This document shows positions 11,691-64,000 of a DNA stretch of 64,000 nt, one piece after another. A program made the position numbers and the translations under genes. A model generated the notes under the pieces. It was not told the origin of the DNA. It made no database searches and worked only from the letters and a program-made list of their open reading frames with translations. The first letter of the stretch is position 1; each line of letters starts with the position of its first letter. Source of the stretch: Agrostemma githago (Eukaryota > Streptophyta > Magnoliopsida > Caryophyllales > Caryophyllaceae); assembly GCA_958450325.1 (NCBI GenBank), contig OY288241.1, positions 51,966,078 through 52,030,077 on the forward strand. The letters run 5' to 3'.

Positions 11691-12285
11691 AGTATTATTT
11701 TAGGAGTTGAAAATATTGGAGTTGGGCTGAAAAAATTAGAGCTGAGTCGAGCTTATAGGAGCTGGGCTAAACTGATAGAAGCTAAGCTGGTCTGAAACGG
11801 GCTGAAAAGGAGCTGAAAAGAAAATGGTCTTAGTGTGGTGGCCATGATGATTGTAGGCGGCCCGACGTGGGGAGAGGGGTGGTGGTTGTCAACGAAGCGG
11901 GTTAGGGAAGGGAATCCGACGAGGAACGACAGTTGGTCGGGAAATGGTGGTGGTGGCCGGTGGACCAAGTGCGGTCTAACGTGGGGTTGGGCTGGGGTCG
12001 TCATGGGGTTTGGTGTACATAGGTGGTCGTCGGGGGCTTCAGTTAGGGTGTTGGGTGTTTGGTTTGGGTGGGGTTGTGGTTGAAGGTGGTGATGTCCTGG
12101 GATGGTGCTGTGGTGGTTGATTTTTTTTCCTCTCAAGTGGAAGGGGAATGGGTGAAATGAGAGGGGCAAACACGGAAATTACGTGTACAATGTAGTAATT
12201 TTCGTGTATGATTTAGCACGTTCCTATATAAATAAGATTAATCGTTCGTCCTTCATAACTTAAATGGAAAAACAAACTATTTTAA
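11691..12285. other. Intergenic, no gene seen
   Basis: Begins with degenerate short repeats of GAGCTGGGCTGAAA type (11705-11820), followed by a G-rich + strand (11820-12180). The 138-codon minus-strand ORF here is rich in His, Pro and Thr, with no recognisable domain. I regard it as composition-driven. Confidence 0.5.
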
Positions 12286-13481
12286 GTCTTAAAAAAATTG
12301 GGTGGTACTTTTTCATAATTGTGTGTTACTTATTAGTACTTGAGAATTACACAATTGCCCTTCTCATTTCTCCTTCACCTCATCATTGCATTAGAGAGAG
12401 TTTTGAGAGAAATCTCAAAAATTCTCAAAATTCCAAATTACATCCCCTCCACCACCTCCCTACTTCGGCCACCACTCCGATTACCACTCCGATCGCCATT
12501 TTTTTCGTTTTTAGAAAAGATATTAATGTTATTATTGTCAAGTTTTTTTTCTCGGAAAAAAGGATTAGTACTCATATTTATTTTTCTTGTAATTTGGGGA
12601 AAATTATTATTTGTTCCCTAATTATTATTTCTCGGAAAAAATTACAATAAGACAAATCAAATTTAAAATTAAAATTACAAAATTACAACAACAAAATAAA
12701 ATTACACAATAGTAATAATTAAAATACGAGAATTACAACCGTACAAATCGAAATTAATTCGATAATTAACACAAAAATCTAATTACAAAATAATAAAATA
12801 AAATTCAAATTAAAAATAAATAATAAAGAAGATAAAAAAAAGAAAAAAACAACCATCAACAAAGCTAAGGCCTACAACGTGATGGCAAAAAAAAACAAAA
12901 AAAAAAAACAAAGCTACAGCCACCCACCCTCACCCTCACCCTCTTTCCCCTTCTCCGACCGTCACAGCCGTCGTTGCCCCCAGACGGACCCTCCTCCGGC
13001 GCCGCCTTCCCACACCGTCCTAAACACCCACAACACCAACCTTCCTCTAACACCCGCACGCCTCTCTCCAACTTCCTCTCTTCTCTAGGCGCCGGCCCCG
13101 TCCTCCTCCTGCCGTCGTCTCTGCCCCACCACTTCCTCTGGATGCCGCCATCTCTTCCGGCAGCCTCCGGTGTCCCAACCCTAAACCCTTAACTTTCTAA
13201 AAACAATCAAACATAATCATCAATTAAATCATAATTTGCAAGTAAAATTAAAATATTGATTACCGAACTATAATCCATAGCGAATTCCGAAATAACAATC
13301 GATCAATTTTCAAATTTAACGAGCTTTAAGAAAGAATTTGGATTAAAAGTGGTTTAGAAAAGAAATAAAGCAGTAGGTTTGAAAAAGTGTGAGAAGGGTA
13401 ACAGAGAAATAATCAGAAAATTGTAGGGATAATTGAGTAACATGCACTTATGAAAAAGTAATTCCGATTTTTTTTAGGACC
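12286..13481. mobile_element. Probable non-autonomous MULE-like element
   Basis: The left end (GTCTTAAAAAAATTGGG...ACTTTTTCAT) and the reverse complement of the right end (GGTCCTAAAAAAAATCGG...ACTTTTTCAT) pair over about 90 bp with scattered mismatches. Both continue into a CCCTTCTCA motif. The interior is AT-rich with a C-rich core (12915-13190) and no transposase. A clear target duplication was not found. Its ends resemble in layout those of the better-supported element at 44380-45336. Confidence 0.5.
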
Positions 13482-14159
13482 ATAAGCTTAATTATGTAAA
13501 ATTATCCTACATTTAAGTCATAAAAAAACTCTTAAGACTATAAATTTGAGTAAAATGTCTCACATCGAAAAATTATTGCAAAGTCATGAATTTCATAGAT
13601 ATAAACCAAACATATTTTGAATTTTAGAAAAGCTGTTAGGACTATAATAAACCTAAGAAAAATTCATTTATATTTATCACTACCTCCGATCACTATTTTT
13701 CGTCTCATTTTATGAATATTTGTAAGAACTATTTAAATGAAATGGGGTGAAAAATAATGTGGAGAGAGTTTGAAATAGTAAAAAATAGTTTTAGGTCCAT
13801 TCTGGTCCAGGACCAGACCGAATATTTTGTGTTTGATCTGGTCCAAGACCAAAAATTTTAGGTCCAGTCCTCGATCCATAAAAAAAAAAGATTTTGATCT
13901 TCAGTCCGGTCCTATTCGATGCTCACTCCTACTTAAGTGGACTTTAACGAGCAAATTGTTTCATGTTGCTATTTTGACGGACGGACTACTTGAATCTCTA
14001 CTTAAATCTTGTGTGGCAAATTATGAGAGCAGAAGGAATTTCACATGATGCTGAAGGATTTTTGAAGATAACCTTTGCCATGCTACTTGTTTTCATCATT
14101 TTTCTACTTTGGTTTTATTCCCTATTCATGTAACAAAAGGGCGCAATTTTTTAGCTAAG
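13482..14159. other. Intergenic, no gene seen
   Basis: AT-rich sequence. A short imperfect GGTCCAGGACCAGACC-like repeat occurs at 13800-13870. No ORF with a recognisable domain. The last bases before the LTR are CTAAG. Confidence 0.5.
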
Positions 14160-14683
14160 TGTCACGAGATGACTCTTTCTTGCCCTTAGAAAGACTCGTG
14201 TGCCACCTAACTCGTAGTCCCGTCACAAGTTAAGTCAGGCAACCCCGATAACCACTCCTTAGTCGGATTAACAAGATCAAGATTAAGTAGAGAACGAAGA
14301 GACTAAGTTATAAGGGAAAGATTGCTTTATTAAGAAAGCTTTACAAGGAGAGTTTTGGAATGCTTTGGAAGTGTTTTTGTGCTTGTGTGGATGGATGGCA
14401 AATGAGCCATGCACCCCCTATTTATATTTATAGGGCTCCTTGGAACCCTCTGGAACCCTAAGGCTCCTAGAATCCTCGGGAGCCTTCTAGACTATTCCAT
14501 ACAAGACTCCTTATTTACATGGTTACTAGAATGTCCTAGTATGTACAAGAGTTATCTACAAGGACCTGGACTCCTCTAGAGAACTCTGGAACCTTCCGGA
14601 GACCTCCGGAGAAATCTAGTCCAAGTGATCTTGTATCCTGACTTGGATGAGAGAAAATTCTCGGGATGATGCGGAACGTTACA
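14160..14683 (-). repeat. 3' LTR of the chromovirus
   Basis: 524 bp, TG...CA, next to the polypurine tract. The same signals as in the 5' LTR lie 5,189 bp lower (HSE-like arrays 14611-14574, 14497-14470, 14455-14443; TATA 14432-14419; AATAAA 14331-14326). Transcription from this copy would run left into 13.5-14.1 kb. Confidence 0.95.
14443..14611 (-). promoter_or_regulatory. Heat-shock-element-like arrays in the 3' LTR U3
   Basis: The same three arrays as in the 5' LTR, at 14574-14611, 14470-14497 and 14443-14455, upstream of the TATA at 14419-14432. Confidence 0.5.
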
Positions 14684-14696
14684 TTCTCCCCCACCA
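14684..14696 (-). other. Polypurine tract
   Basis: Minus strand reads TGGTGGGGGAGAA directly before the 3' LTR; it primes plus-strand DNA synthesis. Confidence 0.85.
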
Positions 14697-14714
14697 AAGT
14701 CGTTGACGTCCTCG

Positions 14715-17700
14715 TCACGATCGCTCATCAAAGCGTCTTATGAAGTCTTTAAATTGCCAAAGATCCCCTTCTTTTTCCCACGACGCTTCGCTTTCGGGTA
14801 GACCCTTCCATCGCACTAAGAATTCCCTGGTTCTTGGGACTCCCCGTTTCCTGATGACTCGGTCCGCCATAATCTGTTCAACTTCCTTCTCAAAGGAAGT
14901 CACTACTGCGGTTGGAGCCCTTCGGGACTCCGCACGGCTTGGATCCTCCGTATCCCCATGGTATGGCTTCAACATACTGATATGAAACACCGGATGGATC
15001 TTCAGCTTTGGTGGTAACTCCACCTTATATGATACCTTCCCAACCTTCTTGGTGATCGGGAAAGGTCCTTCGTATTTCCGCACCAGCCCCTTGTGAACCT
15101 TCCTGAACACCTTGAACTGTTGCGGGATTAGTTTTACCATAACCAAGTCCCCCACTTGGAACTCCAAGTCTCGACGATGTTTGTCTGCCCACTTCTTCAT
15201 CTTCTTCGAGGCTTTGTCCAAGTATGTCTTGGCTATATCAATTTGCTCATGCCAACCCCTAGCCATGCGAAATGTTGCTGGACTTTGCCCTGAATATCCG
15301 GTGGCTAAGGCTTGGGGTGTCAAAGGCTGATGTCCTGTGATAATCTCGAACGCACTCTGGCCTGTGGACTCCGACCTTTGAAGGTTATAAGAGAATTGGG
15401 CAACATCCATGAGTTTTGCCCAATCTTTTTTATTAGCACTCACGAAGTGCCTAAGATATAGCTCTAACAAAGCATTGACCCTCTCGGTCTGTCCATCAGT
15501 CTGCGGATGGAAGCTCGTTGAAAAGTGTAAGCTCAACCCCATCAACTTGAATAACTCGGTCCAGAATCGGGCGGTGAATCGGGGGTCTCGATCGCTCACG
15601 ATGCTTCGTGGTAGTCCCCAATACTTCACCACGTTCTTGAAAAATAACCTTGTCGCTTCCTCGCCCGTACAATCCTTAGTAGCCGGTATAAACGTCCCGT
15701 ACTTGGAAAGACGGTCCACCACCACTAGAATCGAGCCACACCCATCTGACTTGGGTAAGGCTGAGATAAAATCCATAGAAATGCTCTCCCATGGCTTGTC
15801 AGGGATCGGCAACGGCTGTAAGAGACCCGCTGGAACTCGTTGCTCGATTTTATCTTGTTGACACACAAGGCATGTCTTCACATAGGTCTCGACATCGTCA
15901 CCCATCTGTGGCCAATAAAAGGACTTCTCCACGAGAGCCATGGTCCTTTGTATCCCCGGGTGACCGGCCCACATTGAGTCATGACACTCCTTCATGACTT
16001 CCCTCCGCAAGTTATCATATTTTGGCACATAGACTCGGTGTCCCACGGTATAGAGGACATTATCTTCCACCCAGAATCTCCGAGTCTTACCTTCCTTAGC
16101 CAACTTTACCAAGTTCGTAGCTAAGGGATCTTTGTCAAGGCCTTCCTTGATCCGATCGAGTAGGTTGCTAGTTACGCCACTAATGTTTGCTAGCATGGTC
16201 TTACGGCTCAATGCGTCTGCAACCGTATTTGTCTTGCCCGGTTTATACTCCATCGTATAATCGAACTCGGCCAAGAAGTCTTGCCACCGTGCCTGCTTGG
16301 GAGTGAGCTTCTTTTGATTCTGGAAATAACTTGTTGCCACATTGTCAGTCTTGACAACAAACCGACTCCCGAGCAAGTAATGCCTCCATATTCGCAAACA
16401 ATGAATGATAGCGGTCATCTCCTTGTCATGCACCGGATATTTCCTTTCCGTATCATTGAGCTTGCGGGACTCGAACGCCACTGGATGACCATCTTGAATA
16501 AGCACCCCACCAATGGCAAAATCAGAAGCATCGGTATGGACTTCGAACGGCTTCTCATAGTCGGGCAAGACTAGGACGGGCTCTTCGGTCACCGCCTTCT
16601 TAAGCCCCTCAAAGGCCTCGTGACACCTATCGTCCCATCCCCATGGGACCTTCTTTTTCAATAGATCGGTCAAGGGAGCAGCCTTGGCCGAATAGCCCTG
16701 GATGAACCGTCGATAATAATTTGCTAACCCAAGAAACGACCGTAACTCAGACACGTTCTTGGGTACCTCCCATTCATTGATGGCTTTAACCTTGTCATGC
16801 TCCATCATGATCGACCCATCCCGAACTCGGTGTCCTAAAAAAGACACCTCGTCTTGAGCAAACGAGCACTTCTCGAGCTTGACATAAAGTTCATTCTCCC
16901 GCAAAACTTGGAACACTTGTCGGAGATGTTCCACGTGGTCTTGCAAGGAATTACTATACACTACGATGTCGTCTAGGTATACCACCACGAACTTGTCGAG
17001 GAACGGGTGGAATATCTTATTCATTAATGTACAAAATGTGGCAGGGGCATTGGTGAGTCCGAACGGCATTACGAGGAACTCATATGACCCATACCGAGTC
17101 ACACAAGTCGTCTTTGGCTCATCACCTTCCGCGATGCGTACTTGCCAATACCCCGACCTCAGATCAAGCTTAGAGAAATACCTCGATTTTCCCAACCGAT
17201 CGAATAGATCTGCCACCAAAGGGATCGGGTACTTATTTTTGACGGTTACCTTATTAAGAGCTCGGTAATCGATGCACATCCGAAGTGACCCATCGTGCTT
17301 CTTTTGGAATAAGACGGGTGCACCGAAAGGGGCCTTGGACGGCCTGATAAACCCTGCATCCAAGAGCTCTTTGAGTTGTCTCCTCAACTCTTCCAACTCT
17401 GGTGGTGCCATGCGATATGGCCCCATAGCTGGCGGTTTAGCTCCCGGCTCCAACTCTATCTCATGGTCCACCTCCCTCCTAGGTGGAAGCTTCTTTGGCA
17501 ACTCGGGCGGCATGATGTCTCGGTATTCCTCCAAAACCTGGTGCACTTCCGTTGGCACCCTGGGTGACATTGGTGCTCCATCCTCAACCAATGCCACGAG
17601 ATATGTCGCCTCATTATGCTTTAGTCCCTTCTTAAGTTGGAGTGCAGATAACGCCTTTGCTTCAACTTCATCCCGTGTAGCCGGAACAGATCGAGCATTA

Positions 17701-19310
17701 CCTTGACCCTTGATGGTTAAGGACCCATCTTCCTCGAACACCACCGGTCGTACGGAATCGATGAACTCGAGGCCCAATACCATGGCGAAATCATCCATTG
17801 TTACAACGGTGAAATCGGCCTTTCCCTCCCATTCACCCAGACGAAGAGAGACTCCTCGAGCTACCCCATGGATAGGCATCGACGAAGAGTTCACGGCCTT
17901 CATCGAGCCTACTTCCCTTTTATATTTTAATCCTAACCTTGTGGCTTCGGTCTTAGTCACAAAGTTATGGGTGGCACCACAATCGAATAACGACTTGGTA
18001 CGCTTCCCGTTAACAATTGCCTCAACAAATATTAATCCACTAGAACGAGGGCATATACCGAGATTTAGGGTCTTACCATCGTCCTTGGACTCCCTAGCGA
18101 TCTTGTTGAGTAAACGAAGGGATCCCATCTTGGCTTCCTCGTCGGAGCTACTCTTATCATCGAACACGGAGGCCATGGCATTTATCTTCTGTCGTTGTGG
18201 ACACTCCCGGACAAAGTGCGGCCCTCCGCACAAGAAGCAGTCCTTGTTCTTGGTCTTGCCATCCGAATTCGGTTTCTCCTTAGACTTCCCCTTGTCTTTG
18301 GAGAATTTGCTTCCACTCGAGCTGCTTCCCTGTTGGAACGAGGCTCCCCCACCTTTCTCCTTGCCACTATTCTTCTTGTCGGACTTATCCCGCTTCGAGT
18401 CACTCTTGAGTTCATAAAGTGACTCGGCTGCGGATATTGCTTCGGATAGGGTCTTGACATTCCGTCGCTTTAGTTCTTGCTCGGCCCACCTTTGCAGTCC
18501 GTCCATGAAATAGAGGAGGGATATGTTTTCGGACATCCCTTCGACTTCTAGTAAAAGAGATGTGAACTGCTTAATGTACTCCCGAATTGTGCTTGTATGC
18601 TTCAAGGCTCGGAGCTTCTTCATGGCAATTTCTCCCGCATTGTCGGGATAGAATTGTTTCTTGAGATCAGCCTTGAAGTCATCCCAAGTCTTGATTTCAC
18701 ATATTCCCTTTATCGCCTCGGCTTCACGCCTCCTCCACCATAAGTTCGCATCCTCGGATAAATACATGGTGGCGGTATTGATCTTAGCCGCATCCTCCTG
18801 AATTTGTGTGGCAGTAAAGAAGCGCTCGACACTCCAGAAGAAATTGTCGATTTCACGAGCATCTCGTTTTCCACTGAACCGGGGAGGTTCCGGCACTCGT
18901 ACCATGGATCCACCCCGATTCATGGCACCCCCAACCACAGCAGCTCGACACATGGCCAAGTCCTCCTCCACTTTAGCTATTCTTCCTTCAAGAGCTTTAA
19001 ACCGAGCATCGTTACTCTCGGCTTGCTTGGCCAACCCCTCAAGTACCAACTGGCTCAATTCTTCCCTGAGCGAACTAGCAAGGGAGTTGATCAGGCCTTG
19101 GACCTCCTCCTTGAGGTCGACCATCCCACTCTCCATCGTATTGAACCGGTCCGTGAAGTCTGTCATTCCCTCAGTTACCTCAGCGAGGGTATCTTGTTGT
19201 TCCCCTATGGCTACCTCCAATCGTGATAACCGCACATTGGTGGTCTCCTTCTTAGTCTTCTCACCACCCGGATTGTTCTCTACGGTACTCGCACCTTCTT
19301 GTCCCGACAT
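14715..19310 (-). CDS. Chromovirus gag-pol polyprotein, intact
   Basis: 1,531 codons with no stop. I chose the ATG at 19308-19310 ([10 protein letters not shown]), just after the primer site; an upstream in-frame ATG lies inside the LTR. Domains in order: N-terminal coiled-coil-like region (about 25-120), gag (about 140-300), CCHC knuckle (C358, C361, H365, C370), aspartic protease with DCGA at 443-446, RT (about 640-810) with YLDD at 778-781, RNase H (about 915-1035), integrase zinc motif (H1110, H1117, C1147, C1150), integrase catalytic D1180, D1240 and E1276, a GPF-type module near 1415, and a C-terminal chromodomain (about 1475-1528). The chromodomain is expected to direct insertion to modified chromatin. 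All catalytic residues I can check are present, so the element may be competent. Confidence 0.96.
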   Translation of the reverse strand: MSGQEGASTVENNPGGEKTKKETTNVRLSRLEVAIGEQQDTLAEVTEGMTDFTDRFNTMESGMVDLKEEVQGLINSLASSLREELSQLVLEGLAKQAESNDARFKALEGRIAKVEEDLAMCRAAVVGGAMNRGGSMVRVPEPPRFSGKRDAREIDNFFWSVERFFTATQIQEDAAKINTATMYLSEDANLWWRRREAEAIKGICEIKTWDDFKADLKKQFYPDNAGEIAMKKLRALKHTSTIREYIKQFTSLLLEVEGMSENISLLYFMDGLQRWAEQELKRRNVKTLSEAISAAESLYELKSDSKRDKSDKKNSGKEKGGGASFQQGSSSSGSKFSKDKGKSKEKPNSDGKTKNKDCFLCGGPHFVRECPQRQKINAMASVFDDKSSSDEEAKMGSLRLLNKIARESKDDGKTLNLGICPRSSGLIFVEAIVNGKRTKSLFDCGATHNFVTKTEATRLGLKYKREVGSMKAVNSSSMPIHGVARGVSLRLGEWEGKADFTVVTMDDFAMVLGLEFIDSVRPVVFEEDGSLTIKGQGNARSVPATRDEVEAKALSALQLKKGLKHNEATYLVALVEDGAPMSPRVPTEVHQVLEEYRDIMPPELPKKLPPRREVDHEIELEPGAKPPAMGPYRMAPPELEELRRQLKELLDAGFIRPSKAPFGAPVLFQKKHDGSLRMCIDYRALNKVTVKNKYPIPLVADLFDRLGKSRYFSKLDLRSGYWQVRIAEGDEPKTTCVTRYGSYEFLVMPFGLTNAPATFCTLMNKIFHPFLDKFVVVYLDDIVVYSNSLQDHVEHLRQVFQVLRENELYVKLEKCSFAQDEVSFLGHRVRDGSIMMEHDKVKAINEWEVPKNVSELRSFLGLANYYRRFIQGYSAKAAPLTDLLKKKVPWGWDDRCHEAFEGLKKAVTEEPVLVLPDYEKPFEVHTDASDFAIGGVLIQDGHPVAFESRKLNDTERKYPVHDKEMTAIIHCLRIWRHYLLGSRFVVKTDNVATSYFQNQKKLTPKQARWQDFLAEFDYTMEYKPGKTNTVADALSRKTMLANISGVTSNLLDRIKEGLDKDPLATNLVKLAKEGKTRRFWVEDNVLYTVGHRVYVPKYDNLRREVMKECHDSMWAGHPGIQRTMALVEKSFYWPQMGDDVETYVKTCLVCQQDKIEQRVPAGLLQPLPIPDKPWESISMDFISALPKSDGCGSILVVVDRLSKYGTFIPATKDCTGEEATRLFFKNVVKYWGLPRSIVSDRDPRFTARFWTELFKLMGLSLHFSTSFHPQTDGQTERVNALLELYLRHFVSANKKDWAKLMDVAQFSYNLQRSESTGQSAFEIITGHQPLTPQALATGYSGQSPATFRMARGWHEQIDIAKTYLDKASKKMKKWADKHRRDLEFQVGDLVMVKLIPQQFKVFRKVHKGLVRKYEGPFPITKKVGKVSYKVELPPKLKIHPVFHISMLKPYHGDTEDPSRAESRRAPTAVVTSFEKEVEQIMADRVIRKRGVPRTREFLVRWKGLPESEASWEKEGDLWQFKDFIRRFDERS

Positions 19311-19334
19311 TTTTCGCAGCTTTGATCGAAACCT

Positions 19335-19346
19335 GCTCTGATACCA
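19335..19346 (-). other. Primer binding site (initiator Met tRNA)
   Basis: Minus strand reads TGGTATCAGAGC two bases after the end of the 5' LTR. This is the standard complement to the 3' end of plant initiator methionine tRNA, used to prime minus-strand DNA. Confidence 0.93.
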
Positions 19347-19607
19347 CGTGCCACGAGATGACTCTTTCTTGCCCTTAGAAAGACTCGTGTGCCACCTAAC
19401 TCGTAGTCCCGTCACAAGTTAAGTCAGGCAACCCCGATAACCACTCCTTAGTCGGATTAACAAGATCAAGATTAAGTAGAGAACGAAGAGACTAAGTTAT
19501 AAGGGAAAGATTGCTTTATTAAGAAAGCTTTACAAGGAGAGTTTTGGAATGCTTTGGAAGTGTTTTTGTGCTTGTGTGGATGGATGGCAAATGAGCCATG
19601 CACCCCC

Positions 19608-19621
19608 TATTTATATTTATA
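19608..19621 (-). promoter_or_regulatory. TATA box of the 5' LTR
   Basis: Minus strand reads CTATAAATATAAATAGGG, a strong plant TATA motif, about 250 bp into the LTR in element orientation. The AATAAA signal lies about 90 bp downstream, which fits a U3-R-U5 layout. Confidence 0.8.
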
Positions 19622-19631
19622 GGGCTCCTTG

Positions 19632-19800
19632 GAACCCTCTGGAACCCTAAGGCTCCTAGAATCCTCGGGAGCCTTCTAGACTATTCCATACAAGACTCCT
19701 TATTTACATGGTTACTAGAATGTCCTAGTATGTACAAGAGTTATCTACAAGGACCTGGACTCCTCTAGAGAACTCTGGAACCTTCCGGAGACCTCCGGAG
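19632..19800 (-). promoter_or_regulatory. Heat-shock-element-like arrays in the 5' LTR U3
   Basis: Three runs of alternating GAN / NTC trimers at exact 5-bp spacing, the layout bound by heat-shock factors. Run 1 (19763-19800) has 8 units: CTC GAG CTC GAA TTC GAG CTC GAG. Run 2 (19659-19686) has 6 units: GAA CTC GAG TTC GAC TTC. Run 3 (19632-19644) has 3 units: GAA CTC GAA. All lie 10-180 bp upstream of the TATA box. Only some units are the canonical GAA/TTC; others carry GAG/CTC. The periodicity is seen directly; heat response is inference. Confidence 0.5.
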
Positions 19801-19872
19801 AAATCTAGTCCAAGTGATCTTGTATCCTGACTTGGATGAGAGAAAATTCTCGGGATGATGCGGAACGTTACA

Positions 19873-20163
19873 TAAGGCTGCCTCGGCACACTTCTAGGAA
19901 CCTTGTTTTGAACTGTTTGCCAAAAAAAGTCCATAAACTGATAGTTTGGCTGTAAAAATTGATCATTTATAAATAATCAAACCTAATTCATTCCGTTCGT
20001 TATTAAGTACTCTGTATCAACTAGTACGATAACTACAGAGGAAACTGTAATGATGGCAATGAATGTCACTGTACAGTTTCCTATCCGTATATACACAATA
20101 CTACCAAAATTTGAGCAAAGCAGCTCAGAAACTAGAGAGGAAATGGAAAACAGAGAACTGAGA
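19873..20163 (-). other. 3' UTR / downstream region of ATM
   Basis: 291 bp between the ATM stop codon and the chromovirus. No ORF of note. No clear AATAAA, only AT-rich stretches. The retrotransposon may lie within or just past the ATM 3' UTR. Confidence 0.5.
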
Positions 20164-63971
<43,808 letters not shown>

Positions 63972-64000
63972 CTTGACAAATCACACAGCTAAAGAAGCCC

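Larger units (their letters stand above)
14160..19872 (-). mobile_element. Complete, young Ty3/gypsy chromovirus (minus strand)
   Basis: Full LTR retrotransposon of 5,713 bp. The LTRs at 14160-14683 and 19349-19872 are both 524 bp and begin TG and end CA. By eye they differ at one base (T at 14162, C at 19351). The order on the minus strand is 5' LTR, initiator-Met-tRNA primer site, gag-pol, polypurine tract, 3' LTR. The flanks share TAAG on both sides (14156-14159 and 19873-19876), a 4-bp match where 5 bp would be usual. The C-terminal chromodomain puts it in the chromoviruses. The [11 protein letters not shown]...DLWQF signature suggests the Galadriel type, with low certainty. It sits 291 bp downstream of the ATM stop codon in the same orientation. 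Confidence 0.95.
19349..19872 (-). repeat. 5' LTR of the chromovirus
   Basis: 524 bp, TG...CA. In element orientation it carries, in order, HSE-like arrays (19800-19763, 19686-19659, 19644-19632), a TATA box (19621-19608) and an AATAAA signal (19520-19515). Identical to the other LTR except at the third base. Confidence 0.95.

Noticed and set aside
11753..12169. 138-codon minus-strand ORF
   Set aside because: Rich in His, Pro and Thr from a G-rich strand. No domain, no gene signals.
17710..18417. 235-codon + strand ORF and several others antisense to the chromovirus gag-pol
   Set aside because: Shadows of the long minus-strand ORF; no domains.

Overview
The window is plant nuclear DNA. It holds a many-exon gene with GT..AG introns, plant-type LINE, Ty3/gypsy, Ty1/copia, MULE and MITE insertions, and AT-rich introns. 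The protein and transposon style suggests a eudicot, possibly Caryophyllales, but the sequence alone does not fix the species.

Layout. 1-11.7 kb is a nest of decayed non-LTR retrotransposons: three related L1-type LINEs (two on +, one on -) interleaved with short 3' fragments of a second TAA-tailed family. Almost every junction lies in a (TAA)n tract. 11.7-14.15 kb is intergenic and carries a probable MULE-like element. 14160-19872 is a complete, very young Ty3/gypsy chromovirus on the minus strand. It has 524-bp LTRs with one visible difference, an initiator-Met-tRNA primer site, a polypurine tract and an uninterrupted 1,531-codon gag-pol ORF ending in a chromodomain. Its LTRs carry periodic heat-shock-element-like arrays just upstream of the TATA box.

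20164-63971 (minus strand) is the 3' half of the ATM gene, the PI3K-like DNA-damage checkpoint kinase. I could chain 55 exons whose phases all fit (5,940 nt, 1,980 codons including the stop). They cover the end of the HEAT-repeat solenoid and the FAT, kinase and FATC domains. The 5' half lies beyond the right edge. One codon breaks an otherwise clean frame: TAA at 60127-60129 in exon 7, where the Arabidopsis protein, as I recall it, has lysine.

The ATM introns are full of transposons. The 9.45-kb intron 24 holds an RTE-type LINE remnant, an internally deleted Ty1/copia element and a MULE with a 9-bp target duplication. Other introns hold Tourist-like and Stowaway-like MITEs, a Harbinger-type element filled with a minisatellite, and a second broken copia element. 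The only functional host gene seen is ATM. The chromovirus lies 291 bp past its stop codon in the same orientation.
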